Below are positions 43,975 through 54,644 of a stretch of DNA of 64,000 nt, piece after piece (the first letter of the stretch is position 1; every line of letters starts with the position of its first letter). Source of the stretch: Tubulanus polymorphus (taxonomy: Eukaryota > Nemertea > Palaeonemertea > Tubulaniformes > Tubulanidae); contig NC_134026.1 of assembly GCF_964204645.1 (NCBI RefSeq), forward strand, positions 25,252,650-25,316,649, read 5' to 3'. Below the pieces are notes generated by a model. The model had not been told where the DNA came from, ran no database searches, and saw only the letters and a program-made list of their open reading frames with translations. The translations under genes were made by a program, and so were the position numbers.

Positions 43975-44225
43975 GAAAAATGCATTGCTTTGAAACTTTC
44001 GGAACATTATGTAGAAAATCGGGACCTTTGAATTTCGGCTAGTTTGTCGATTTTCCGACTAAAGCTGTCCAACTTAACCCCGACCCCCGATATACCGGCC
44101 ACATCGGTGCAGTACGATTTTGGCGGTATAGAGTAAGTAGAGTATCGGGGGTGTTTTGCTATGTATTTGTATCGAGAAAACCTGGCGGTAGACGGGTGGC
44201 GGTATATCAGGGCCGGTTCACGTAG
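43975..44225 (+). repeat. dispersed repeat R1, copy 1 (with flank)
   Basis: Shares about 230 bases with 56,440-56,655 in the same orientation, beginning GAAACTTTCGGAACAT and including ATTTTCCGACTAAAGCTG. It also shares its right-hand part, in inverted orientation, with the miniature element at 48,603-48,780. Landmarks are GGCGGTATAGAG and CGAGAAAACCTGG. The CCCCCGATATACCGG motif near 44,084-44,098 corresponds to a degraded end of that element. Non-coding. Confidence 0.8.
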
Positions 44226-44636
44226 TTGAAAAGTATTCATCCAAAATTCGCCTCTTATTTTGCAGGTCTGCGTGTCTTGACAATTTAAAAATTAAACTTA
44301 TCTAAATTTATGAAAAATCCAAATATCGAAGACAAAATATTTGAATATCGAGATACGTCCCTTTTAGGTGCTAGGGTTCCTGCAAAGTATTCAAAACATA
44401 GTTTCCTTAAAACATTCACGAGGAGGTAGGGGTCGTGCATACGCACGTAGGGAGAGGGGTTTTAGAAATCCGTACAAAAGCCGTACAGGAGGGAGGGGTG
44501 AGCTCAAGGCGTAGGCCTATACACACTTTTCTAAGGGGAGGTAGGCCTACTTTGTGCACGAAACACAATGTGATTCCCCCATATTTGTTGGTTCCCACTC
44601 TCGGTCATCGTCGTCGGAGCTCTGGTGAATTTTGCA
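44226..44636. other. non-coding; G-rich fragment of a dispersed element
   Basis: 44,410-44,560 is a purine-rich stretch with repeated AGGCCTA, GTACAAAAGCCGTAC and GGGAGGGG motifs. Its style resembles decayed DNA-transposon fragments common in invertebrate genomes. Termini are not definable and no coding content is seen. Confidence 0.3.
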
Positions 44637-44777
44637 CCCCTGTGAAGCTGGCTCCCGGTTCAAAAGCATTTTGAATCGGGAGCTGAATCAGTAGCCGGCT
44701 CCCGGTTCCCGATTCAAAAGCATTTTGAATTGGGAGCCGAATAAGGAACCGGGAACCGGGAGCCAGCTTCACAGGGG
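44637..44777. mobile_element. 141-base palindromic miniature element with 11-base target duplication
   Basis: Begins CCCCTGTGAAGCTGGC and ends with the exact reverse complement. The terminal inverted repeat is 25 bases (44637-44661 versus 44753-44777). The interior carries two tandem copies of an arm containing TTCAAAAGCATTTTGAA, itself a palindrome, so most of the element can fold. It is flanked on both sides by TGAATTTTGCA (44626-44636 and 44778-44788), a direct repeat that fits a target-site duplication. No coding capacity. The CAGGGG-type terminus recalls hAT elements, but an 11-base duplication is unlike their usual 8. Confidence 0.75.
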
Positions 44778-44788
44778 TGAATTTTGCA

Positions 44789-46493
44789 CGGTAGTCAAGC
44801 GCGCGTACTAATTTATGACGGCCCCATATCCAAAAAAATTTGGTTCAAAATTTGGCTCCTAGGTAATAGCCAAACATATTTGAACGCTACTCAACAATTG
44901 ACCACAGCACAAGTTATGACTATTATCATTGAAACCTCACATACCATGGTAAAAATGATAACCCTCGCAAGCCAGGGGCAGGAATCAATGCAAATATTCA
45001 CATGCCAGAGTAAGAATCATTAAAACCCAGTGCAAGCCCAGCATCACAAAAAGTTTTAAACACTTTGTTTAAAACTTAATTGTAGTAGCCAGGCAAGGGT
45101 CCAGATATAAGGGACTATTTGGACAAGCTCATTTTCGTGTGCTGTAGAATTTGCAGTATATCACAAAAATGATAAATTCCCAAATTGATTTTAGATCTTC
45201 ACTAACCCGGTTTATCTTAAAATTAATTAAGGAAGTACGTACATGTAATTGCATTCTTGTGAAACTGGAACCCTATTTTGCCACATTGACTTAGTCAATG
45301 CTAGGCTGGCACTAAGGGATACCAACCCTGAGGCTAGCTAATATCAGCGATGAGCTTGAACTATAAAACCGAAATTTAACCCAAAGGTTTAGAAAACCCT
45401 AGGGTTAAATTTCGGTTATCTTAGTACACAGTCTATAAAACCTGTCCCAGAGTAGAATTTGGTTGATGCGAGTGTTTATGATGCGAGGGTTTCAATCATA
45501 GTTCAGACGCTGCAGTTTCATACATCGAGTCGAGTCGAGTATTTAATACCCTGCAGGGTCCAGTTTCACAAAAGGATCAACTCCGATTTAGGAACTACAT
45601 GTTCAAACGCAATTGTTGGTTTGTGAAACTGTACCCTCGTCTCAGTTTCATAGAGATAATTAAGTTTTTCAGAAACTGAGCCAGTGGGTGTAGGTTTATC
45701 ATGAGTGACGACGCAGAGTCTATGAAACTGCTGTCGTCTTTAATCGCAACTAGAACAACACAGAAAATAAATATTCATTTCAAATAAACCATACAAACAG
45801 TTCATACAAAATAAAGTCCCATGATAAAAGAAAACCTGTCGCAATTTTTGGTTTCATTAGATTGTGGGACTTAACACGTCATACAAAATAAGTCATTGAT
45901 TTACAATATTATGCAAGTTTATACATACATACCCAGACCAGAAACCGGGTCCTTGGGTACAAATAATTACAAACTAATGGAGTGTGTAAAATATCTCAAG
46001 CCCTTGACCCATCTCAGAAAGCCCATCGTTAATATTCAATTTCAATTTTCAGTAAAAATTAAAATAAGATTAAAAACCCAATATATCACATACAAATTTA
46101 AAAGAATTAAGACATGTTTCTTTCAAAAGAATTGATACGAGTCATTCCAGAGACCATTGTCAAATATGAAGAAATAACTAAAACGTGGGGATAGGTAGAA
46201 CTTGTTAATTGAGAAAGTATAGTGAAGGTGTTTAGTGCTTAGGTTGAGGTTTTATTTTGTGCATAGGTTGTTCTAAATATTTCTTCATTTACTTTATTTT
46301 GATTCTGATTTTTGATATATATATATATAAATTATGTGTTTAATCTTTTGAATTTGCATATAGCAGGTTTAAATCATTTATTTAAGAGCTACACGCCTGA
46401 GTCAGTGTCCAGGCATTAAGGCAACAAGGATGTTACAGCTTTGTGAGACAAATCAGGGGACCACTCCATTGTTTTTATGGGTCTATGAAACCA
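44789..46493. other. non-coding; simple patterns only
   Basis: Contains the hairpin at 45367-45417, a short GTCGA repeat near 45,528-45,540, several AGTTTCA(C/T)A-bearing segments between 45,500 and 45,740 that look like internal copies of one motif, and a short (TA) run near 46,315-46,330. No gene could be supported. Confidence 0.45.
45367..45417. repeat. perfect 16-base inverted repeat (hairpin)
   Basis: AACCGAAATTTAACCC at 45367-45382 is followed, after a 19-base spacer, by its exact reverse complement at 45402-45417. It could be the core of a small foldback element or an extrudable hairpin. There is no U-tract or gene context that would make it a terminator. Confidence 0.75.
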
Positions 46494-47091
46494 TCACAAA
46501 CAGAACAACAGTAAGCTGCCTATACCGACCGGCACATTACAATGTATAATAATATTAATTTGGCTTAAAAATTTAAAATAGCAGATCTCTGAAATAAGTG
46601 GCAGCATATCAATCTTCAGGTAGATATGGTAGATGGCTAGTGCCCTGTCCCTGTCAAATGGCACATTGGACCCCACTTCGTCCTAAAATAGAGAAAACTT
46701 CATTGATTAAAAATTGTTCCGCGAAATAAAAAGACATCACACCGGCTATCCTGAAAATTACCTTTTTTCTGACTTTTTTATCATCGTAGCATATTGTCCA
46801 CAGTATTTCCAGTGCAGCAGCCGCACTTCTTACTAAACATTCTAAAGAATCACACATAAAAATACTGTATACAGTAGCAGTAACACATAGCTAGGACAAA
46901 AGTATCAAATTGGAGCATAGTGGAGTGATGAAAAACTCACCATTTCCAAACTTGTATCGGATTAGTCCAGTACCATTTTGACCACGCAGACCATTTTCAT
47001 TTTCAAGCAGAATTTCATGTCCAAGAACCATAATGTCATGAAGTTTAAGAGCGCTGATAATTTCCTGAAAAAATCAATATATAAATAATTG

Positions 47092-47333
47092 AACTGTTGA
47101 ATTGTGTAGAGAAAATTACTAATAATAGCAATGAGCTTCTTCATTCTTTTTTAATGTAGTTCCACATCGCTCCTCAAAACAAGTCCTGGTAAATATCTTT
47201 GCAGATTCCAGATAACTGTTGAATTGTGTAGAGAAAATTACTAATAATAGCAATGAGCTTCTTCATTCTTTTTTAATGTAGTTCCACATCGCTCCTCAAA
47301 ACAAGTCCTGGTAAATATCTTTGCAGATTCCAG
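47092..47333. repeat. 120-base direct duplication, apparently exact
   Basis: 47092-47211 and 47214-47333 read the same base for base as far as I can see (starting AACTGTTGAATTGTGTAG, ending TTTGCAGATTCCAG), separated by two bases. The absence of differences implies a very recent duplication or an assembly join error. It lies between exon-like blocks of the - strand duplicated region. Confidence 0.85.
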
Positions 47334-48602
47334 GTTGCTCCTGTTCGACCTTGCTGACCATTTTCATTTCTAGCAGCATTTCACTTCCAAGAGCCATTTT
47401 GACATAAAGTTAAGAGAACTGATGATTTCCTGAAAAAATTAAGAAGAAATGGTGATAATACTCATTGAAAGTTAAGATATAAGAGCCATTTCAACTTGAA
47501 AATCACTGCTTTCATCTCATCTGTTTGCAGAATTATTAGGCTGCATGTGAGGAGAATCTAGCATTATGTTTGAGGTGAACTTTGAACCAGGTGTTATGAG
47601 CTGTAAATTCTGGTGCTGGTGGACTTTATTCTGTAAGAGAAAATTGATCAGTGAAATGAGGAAACATCATGTGTGTGTCTGCTATTCTCAAAATTACAAT
47701 TTTTCTTACTTGTTTTGATTATTGTAGTAATAGTGTATATCTTCCAGTAGATTTGATCGGGGATGCAGCAGCCGCACTTCTTACAAGCCTTTCTATAAAA
47801 TCACACATAAAAAAACTGTATAGAATAATCAATTGTTGAGTTATCATCAAATCAGAGCACAGTGGAGTGATGAAAAACTCACCATTTTCCTGAATTAGAT
47901 TAGTTGGATTAGTTAGTGCCTTTTGACCTTGCTGACCATTTTCATTTCTAGCAGGATTTCACTTCCAAGAGCAATTTGTGACATAAAGTTAAGAGCACTG
48001 ATGATTTCCTGAAAAAATTAAGAAAATTACTCAGTTTCTTTTAAAGAATAATAGCAGCTTCAGCAACAATACGCTTATTCATTATTTGAATGTGAATATC
48101 TTTTTTCCAACACAATTTGAGATGGGTGCATCGCATATTGGAAAGAGAAAGATTATGCCAGAAAATGGCTAATGAAATAAATAGAGACTGCAACTTGTTT
48201 GTGTTCGATTGACTGAAAACCCACCAGGTTTTTGAGTTGTTTATCATAATGTGTTGAGTGTATGCAGATTTCTGAGGGGTCTGCTGACATTGACCAATCA
48301 AAAACCCACCATTTTCCGGACTTGATTTGAGAAGATAAATCTATTGAAACTGGATGAAAAATAATAAATGAAGTTTATAACTGATAAATCACCACAAATT
48401 ACTGCAATAAACCAATAGAAAACTCACCACTCCTGACTTGTATTTGATTTGTAGAGCGAAATGTTTACTGTTTGCATTACGAAGGTTCAGCTTCATTTTG
48501 ATCCCTAAAAAACAGGTCTTTTAAACTGCAAATTCTGGCTGGTGCGGGTCAGATCTTATTCTGTAAAGAGAAAATTTATTAGTTATCATGCATGTGTCTG
48601 CA

Positions 48603-48780
48603 ACAGTCAACCCCCAATATACTGCCCTCCCATATACCAGCACCCCCGCCTACTGCCAGGTTTTCTCGATGTACATCTCAATACAAATACATAGTAGAAC
48701 ACCCCCGATATACTACCATACTCTCTATACCGCCAAAATCGTTCTGCACCGATGTGGGCGGCATATCGGGGGTTGACTGT
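48603..48780. mobile_element. miniature element R1, TA-target DNA transposon type
   Basis: The ~178-base element starts ACAGTCAACCCCCAATAT and ends ATATCGGGGGTTGACTGT. The inverted repeats run about 25 bases with few mismatches. CAGTC...GACTG ends beside TA suggest a Tc1/mariner-pogo type MITE. A paralogous segment of the local duplication (around 47,670-47,700) lacks the element and has GTCTGC-TA-TTCTC at the corresponding point, an empty site with the TA target at 47683-47684. Related degraded copies lie at 43,975-44,225 and 56,440-56,655. No transposase frame. Confidence 0.8.
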
Positions 48781-49659
48781 ATGCTGAGAAATACTTTTCT
48801 TCTTACCTGTTTAAATTATTGTAATGGTAGTAGTATATTTCCGCAGTAGATTTGACTGGGGGTGCAGCGGCCGCACTTCTTACAAAGCTTTCAAGAGAAT
48901 CACACATAAAAAACTTAATTAGAAGAAAAATCGATTGAAACCGGACAAAAAATAATAAATTAAGTTTATAACTGATAAATCACCACAGGTTACTGCAATA
49001 AATGAATATAAACTCACCATCTCTGTGTTTGATTTGCAGAATGCTATATTAAGTGTTTTTACTCTGCAGATTTGTTAAGGTTCAGCTTCATTGTGGTCCC
49101 TGAAATACAAATGTTGAATAGAAGCATATAGGCCTATACGTTGTTATGAAATAAAAGCAGTTCCAAACCAAATCAAAAACACACCATTTTCCTCAACGTT
49201 TTTAAGCCAATGGTATTCGAGGTTGACTGTTGGCTGCCAAGACCTCCATAGCTCTGCTCGCTGAAAATATGTATGAAAAACATAAGGACCTCGATAATCG
49301 CAACTTCGATCAGGACGTAAATGATAGAAAACACACTTCAAACTGCTGTGATCTTTGAGTGATGGATTGCTGAAAAAATAAACAGATAAGAATAATCTAT
49401 ATAGAATATTTCTCTGACAATAATGAATTCTGATAGATTTCCAGACGGCTTTTACCTGCTGCTGGTGCCGCGTGTAACCGGTATCTCATCATGAAATGAG
49501 AGTAAAACTGCAGTTTTTATTTCTATTACTGCATTTCATTCTGAAAAGAAAAAGAAAAAGAAAAAATTATCAGTGACAACACAGCAGCAAGTAACATATC
49601 AAAAATCTCAATCAATCAGACAGTGCAGGATTTCTCTAAATTACATGTATACAGCTGTA

Positions 49660-49822
49660 TTTCAGACTGATTGAACGGTTACAGATACGTGTAACATACA
49701 GATACAGAGTACAGATCACTGTATTACTTTCACCTGATATTGAACAGTGATTTGTTCTCTCATCTCCACTATTCCCATAAGTCTAACTAAAACATTGTAA
49801 CATTTCAACTCACCTAACCTCC
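49660..49822 (+). repeat. dispersed repeat R2, copy 1 (flank of C-rich minisatellite)
   Basis: About 160 bases including GATACGTGTAACAT, TACAGATCACTG and GAACAGTGATTTGTTCTCTC. It recurs in inverted orientation at 54,645-54,815. It runs directly into the C-rich minisatellite on its right. Confidence 0.85.
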
Positions 49823-50060
49823 CGTCCCGACCCTCCCTCACCCCTTCCCTCCCGCCCTCCCTCACCCCTTCCCAACCGCCCTCCCTCACCCCTTCCCTCC
49901 CGCCCTCCCTCACCCCTTCCCTCCCGCCCTCCCACACCCCTTCCCTCCCGCCCACCCTCATCCCATCCCTCCTGCCCTCCCCCACCCTTCCCATCCCCCA
50001 TCCCTCGATGCCCTCCCACCTAGCCCTCTCTCCTGGCCCTCCCTCAATATCCTCCCATAA
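49823..50060 (+). repeat. C-rich minisatellite, ~24-base unit
   Basis: About ten units close to CGCCCTCCCTCACCCCTTCC, with variants, all C-rich on the + strand. The complementary strand is G-rich and could form quadruplex- or triplex-type structures. Gly/Arg/Glu-rich open frames on the - strand (49,716-50,019) are by-products of the repeat. Confidence 0.95.
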
Positions 50061-50998
50061 AGCCTACATAACTCTCTCGTCTCCTCATCTGAAACCACTC
50101 ATCTCTACAATAACTACAAAATGATTTGCCATTTTTCACGATCATATTAATTTCATATAAACAAATCAAATAAATATACTTAAACAATTGCATCATATAC
50201 AAGACTCGTGGATACTTTCTTTACAATTTTGGAGGCATTCAGATCATCTCAAATAATCATATGCCTAGTTCACAAACTAATCACAGTCTTGAAAATCACA
50301 TGGCCTCATTTTCACAGATGATTTATTTGTCAATTTCAAGAAATTCATTCAAATTATTCCTATTGTTTCTTTGCCCACCAATATGACAATATATCATGTT
50401 GGGGATTGTTCAAACCAATTCAAATTTCATGGTTTGTTGCAGCAGTTCTCTGTAAACAGATTTCTTTTATCAATTTGAGTTGTAGAGAAGTTTTATCTCC
50501 AAATTATCAAACCAAACCTAAGAAACTCAACTAACAATGTTGTAAGGGAGGGAGATACGGAGGGTTCACCCAAACCAAGGAAATAAATCCAAACCAAACC
50601 TCCACACTCACAAAATGTTGTGAAAGGGCAAACACAAATCAAGGACAAGAATGATGCCCGATTCAGCTAGATCAAAATACATATTGCTATTCATGTCACC
50701 ACTCTCATTATGAAACCATTGTGGACTAATGACAGTTGATAGTCAGATTAGACATCTATATACTCTCTACTAAAGGCTTTATATGAGCAAGTTGTTTTAT
50801 GGAATTCTATTCATTCAGATTTATTATTCATGTGCTGATGTTAACAATATATACACCATAAAATCTGTCTGATTTTAATATGATTGTCAAGTTTACACTT
50901 GAACCCAGTGGAACAAATAGAACTCTGGCCATATTTCATCATTTGCCATTTTTCGTTTTTACTTTCTTTTGTCTCACTTTAAGTGCTTGCGTCGGAGA
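50061..50998. other. non-coding stretch
   Basis: AT-rich DNA without open frames, splice chains or repeats that I could support. Confidence 0.5.
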
Positions 50999-51215
50999 CC
51001 ACTCTTTACATTTTTTTTTCTTTTCTCTTTTTTTTGAGTTGAGGTAGGAATAGACCCCTGCGCACCCTCTGAGCGTGCAGGACACTAAACCTTCGAATTG
51101 CTCCCAGACCCCACTCTTTACATCTTTTTCTTTTTTTGAGTTGAGGTAGGAATAGACCCCTGCCCGCCCTCTAAGCGTGCAGGACACTAAACCTTCGAAT
51201 TTCTCTCGAACCCCT
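50999..51215. repeat. tandem duplication, two ~112-base copies
   Basis: Starts CCACTCTTTACAT, continues through a T-rich run, then GAGTTGAGGTAGGAATAGAC and GTGCAGGACACTAAACCTTC. The second copy begins near 51111. The copies differ in the length of the T/C run and at a few bases. Likely a fragment of a dispersed repeat. The - strand open frame across it is repeat-derived. Confidence 0.85.
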
Positions 51216-51441
51216 CTTCATCAGCATTTTATGCTGTTTTGTTTTGTGGCTAGAAGCTCACACATTTTTCTTTTCATATGGCTTTTTCTTATTGGCTATT
51301 TCTAAAATGTTCCTCTCACTGGCATAATCATCAGTTCCAACTGGGGTCAAGTTTGTCTTTTAGTGACATACCGCAAAATATCTGTGACTAAGATATGTCA
51401 GTTTAATTATCGAATCCCTCACTGTCGCCAATAAAACCAGT

Positions 51442-51462
51442 AGCAGCAGCAGCAGCAGCAGC
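51442..51462. repeat. (AGC)7 microsatellite
   Basis: Seven uninterrupted AGC triplets in non-coding sequence. Confidence 0.95.
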
Positions 51463-51567
51463 ACTGATACAGATGAATCGTTCATAAACAACGTCATTAG
51501 TTCCACATAAATCATTTAATTTTCAAACATAAGAGTCGTGAAGACAACAAAAATAAATTGTAAAACG

Positions 51568-52040
51568 TTTCATCCATGGTCCTTATTTGGTGCCCAAAGA
51601 GTCTAAGTTTGGTTCACAGCCATGGTTTAGTGACCAAAGAGTCAAAGTTTGGTAACCAAAGAGTCAAAGTTTGGTTCAAGGATGGTCCTGGTTTAGTGAC
51701 CTAACTCGTCAAAATTATTGGTTCACAACCATGGTTTAGTTACCAAAGAGTCAAAGTTTGGTTCATGGTCCTGTTTTAGGAACCAGAGTCAAAGTTCGGT
51801 TCATGATCTTGTTTTAGGGACCAAACTAGTCAATGTTTGGTTTATGGTCCTGGTTCGGTGACCAGTCAAATTTTGATTCATGGTCCTGGTTTGGTGACCA
51901 AACAGTCAAAGTTTGGTTCATGGTCCTGTTTTAAGGATTAAACTAGTCAGTTTGGTTCACAGTCCTGGTTTGGTGACCATGGAGGACAATTTTGGTGACC
52001 ATGGAGGGAAATTTTGGTCATGGCTTTGGTTTGGTAACAC
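51568..52040 (+). repeat. ~40-base minisatellite (GTGACCAAAGAGTCAAAGTT type)
   Basis: About a dozen diverged units built from GGTTCATGGTCCTGGTTT, GTGACCAAA and GTCAAAGTTTGG. Unit length varies, with some truncated units, and divergence is substantial, pointing to an old array. Open frames across it on both strands lack supporting features. Confidence 0.9.
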
Positions 52041-52479
52041 GAGAATGAATTTGGCCCTCATTAAAGGTAAGTCAGTTTTATGGCCCTGGTTTTTTAAGTG
52101 TTTAGCCATAAAATGGTAACGGCTCAACGCGCAAACACACATAGCATGAAATTGAGTGTTGCATATTTTGAATAAGGGCATTAAGACTAATCACAATGTA
52201 TAAAGTCAAAATTATACACTGAATGGGTTCAAAATCTTGTACTAATAGATTAATCAAAAAATAATGCACTAATAAACTTTAAGTCAGAAATATTGTACTA
52301 ATTACAGTCTCAAATGATGCATTCATCAAAGTCTAAAGAGCTATGTATAAAAAGTGACTAATTGAAGCACTGATAAAATTCAAAATATTTAAACTACAGA
52401 GGATGAAATAACTTTCATAAACTGATATGATCGTGAAAAATGGCAAAACAATTCAACTAAGATAAGTAAAGCTACCCGT

Positions 52480-52640
52480 TGATAAAACACTAAATCTGTG
52501 TAACGATGATATTGTGTAGAGAATCCCACAATAATAACGAAAAATAGTATAATGTCCGAAAATGTTTCCTTGGGCTATATTTATTCAACGTTTCGACTAA
52601 ATTCTAAATAGTCATTTTCAGGAATAAGAAATATAGCTGC
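52480..52640 (-). mobile_element. Penelope-like element terminal fragment with hammerhead-like core
   Basis: The - strand reads CTGAAAATGACTA, a short loop, then TAGTCGAAACGTTG (52587-52620). The 5-base stem GACTA/TAGTC followed by GAAAC matches the stem II/GAAA half of hammerhead ribozymes. CTGAAAA differs from the CUGANGA core at the catalytic G8, and one extra T precedes the stem, so it should be inactive. The phrase GTCGAAACGTTG is typical of Penelope-like retroelement ends. No reverse transcriptase or GIY-YIG frame is nearby, so this is at most a relic. Confidence 0.4.
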
Positions 52641-54050
52641 AACGAAGCGACAATGGGTTTACTGCCTCAAGAAAAATGCCAAAGTTACGTAGTAAAGCTA
52701 CTATACATATTTACAATGGATCTGAACGACAAAGAAGTGAGTTCCTAAAATGACGACTGGGGTTGATAAGCTTCACGATTGTTTTTCAAAATATTCCTTA
52801 TTTCCTAGATTTGTAGTTAGACACACTTAGGCTTCCAAGTCTAGGCAAGTCTAAAGAAAGAGGGCCCTTCCAAACAAGTTGTCAAGTTACCCGGTGCTTT
52901 GCTGCGCCATCTGGTGAGTGCCGCTATCCCATTGCCTCGCAGTTAACGCATTGCGACCATTGATAAGAAGTCATTGCAAGCAGGAAACCATAGCGATATT
53001 CAACTTTCAACACGAGCAATGCGAATAGATAGTCAAAGTGGGTTTTCAATAGGGTTTTCAATAGGGACAATAGGGTTTTCTGCTGAAGGTAAGGAAACCC
53101 TAAAAATCTACAATTCACGTTGATGTAAGTGAAAAAAGATACGCAATTCCCTTAAAATGGAGTTAATGAAAAAACGAATGCGTTTCCTACAAATAAATCG
53201 CTAAGATTTTAAATAATTCTCAAGGATTCTCAAACACAGAAATAATCTTAGATCCCTAAACTACGTTATATGGTGCGCTTAATTAACGTTTACTACTCAC
53301 TCAAAGTAGTACGAAAGGACTAAACTAATGGTAAAACTACAGCTGATTCAATTCTTCACAGCCACCTTAAATTGAATATCCTATTCAAAAATGAACGTTG
53401 CTGGATGTATGCTAAAAAAATAGTCTCTCTGTGTCTTTGTCAGTCCGTATCATCATTGTTCTGTCTATAAATTGTACAGTTTATTTCAGAAAATGTCTCC
53501 CATCTTTTCAAAAACACTACGATAACTAACTATTAAGGATATCTACAGATAGGGATTTCTATCTGAAAATCGATCCGAAAAGTTTTGAAAAATTAGATGA
53601 ATTTTGGTGCAGTTCTGAGCACGTTCATGGTTGAAATTAGGAATAAAATATGCTCACAATTTCACAATTTTCTAAACAAGTCATGGGTAGAAATATGCCG
53701 AGGTCACTCAGCTGAAAAAGGGGTGTGGACTAAACGTAGACTGTATCTGGACAACAATTTTCAAGTCATCAAGCTGGCAATCCCCCTACTACAGTTCTAT
53801 TACTACAGTCAATAATTCCAAGGAGCACAGAAGAAAATAGGAAACTTTCTGCTGGCATCGATGTCAAAAAGAAGCAGTACACCAACAGGTTTCAACAGTA
53901 ATCATTACGCACATAGTTGTTGTCGCAACTAGGGAGTCTAATCATTCGAGTAAATCACTCATTCATGATCAACTTGAAAAACGGCCCTAAAAATTAATAA
54001 GTTCCCATCAAAAATCTGGGGTAATTATCTCAAAACGATTCAGAAGAGAA
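52641..54050. other. non-coding stretch
   Basis: No gene or complete element seen. A small repeat of CAATAGGGTTTTC occurs at about 53,046-53,080. Confidence 0.5.
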
Positions 54051-54170
54051 GTGACAGTAAACTTACGCACATTCACAGGGGATCAAACCCGGGTATCAAG
54101 GCAATCGCGCTATAAACCAGTAAAACTAATAGAACTAGTCCACTTAACCAGTGGTTATACAGCTTGTCAT
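54051..54170 (-). repeat. tRNA-derived SINE head (candidate)
   Basis: On the - strand, TATAGCGCGATTGCC and, further on, CCCGGGTTTGATCCCC resemble the D-arm end and the T-arm/B box of a tRNA. TTAGTTTTACTGGTTTA just upstream resembles an A box. The T stem pairs four of five positions. A clean acceptor stem is missing and no 3' tail or target duplication was identified, so this is a tentative SINE call. Confidence 0.35.
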
Positions 54171-54398
54171 ATGCATGAGTTTAACATGACGTGTTCAAGT
54201 CTTGTGCGACGATGCCTAACTAACAGTAAAGGTGTTTTATACTGATCAATCCTATTGGTTATAAAAATGAATAAAAATGGGACACATTTTCTGAAATATC
54301 CTGTAGTTCAAGACAAAAAATAACTACCATAACTAAACCTGTACCTGACCCTAAACCACCACCCACCTAAACCCTAAAGCCCCACCCATATGGGCTAT

Positions 54399-54464
54399 GG
54401 TAGAAATTTGGAAGGAGAGGTATAGGGTATCTATGCCCTACACTCCTCCTTCCAAATTCCTACC
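54399..54464. repeat. 19-base inverted repeat (hairpin) beside the minisatellite
   Basis: AATTTGGAAGGAG at 54405-54417 is exactly complementary to 54446-54458. The stem extends to 19 bases with one mismatch, around a 28-base spacer. It abuts the second C-rich minisatellite on its left. Confidence 0.75.
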
Positions 54465-54644
54465 ACTGCCCATCTCCCTACCACCCCATCCCTCCCACGC
54501 CCTATCTCCCACCCTCCCCAGATCCCATCCCTCCCACCCTCCCTCAACCCCTTCCCTCCCGCCCTCCCACAATCCCTTCCCTCCCGCCCTCTCTCAACCC
54601 CTTCCCTCCCCCCAACCCTACCCACCCTCCCCCATACCCTGCAG
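54465..54644 (+). repeat. second C-rich minisatellite, same unit family
   Basis: Units close to CCCTCCCTCAACCCCTTCCC, again C-rich on the + strand, matching the array at 49,823-50,060. Relative to its flanking repeat the array is in the opposite orientation (see findings). Pro/Ser-rich frames through it are artefacts. Confidence 0.9.

Larger units (their letters stand above)
46494..49540 (-). pseudogene. tandemly duplicated exon-like blocks, family unrecognised, partly broken
   Basis: Exon-like - strand segments with AG/GT borders recur. Block A (FVRSAAAA or CLVRSAAAA motif) occurs near 46,850, 47,795 and 48,895. Block B (EIISAL motif) lies at about 46,938-47,064, with copies ending near 47,430 and 48,010. 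Block C (MKLNL motif) lies at about 48,429-48,513 and 49,018-49,100. B at 46.9 kb, A at 46.8 kb and a last segment from 46,680 to a TGA at 46,494 join in frame. An upstream pair at 49,456-~49,530 and 49,185-49,369 also joins in frame. Other copies are broken: both B duplicates are frameshifted, C at 49.1 kb has a TAA and A at 47.8 kb has a TAA. A-to-A spacing is 0.92-0.95 kb once the inserted element at 48.6 kb is removed. It may be a decaying gene, a fast-evolving gene with some dead exons, or non-coding duplications with lucky frames. Confidence 0.4.

Noticed and set aside
46772-46851. Armadillo/HEAT repeat reading of the SAAAALEILWTICYDD segment
   Set aside because: The duplicate copies of this block do not preserve the ARM-like residues, so the resemblance is likely accidental.
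49716-50019. Gly/Arg/Glu-rich repeat proteins on the - strand
   Set aside because: Generated by the C-rich minisatellite, with no start context or splice signals.
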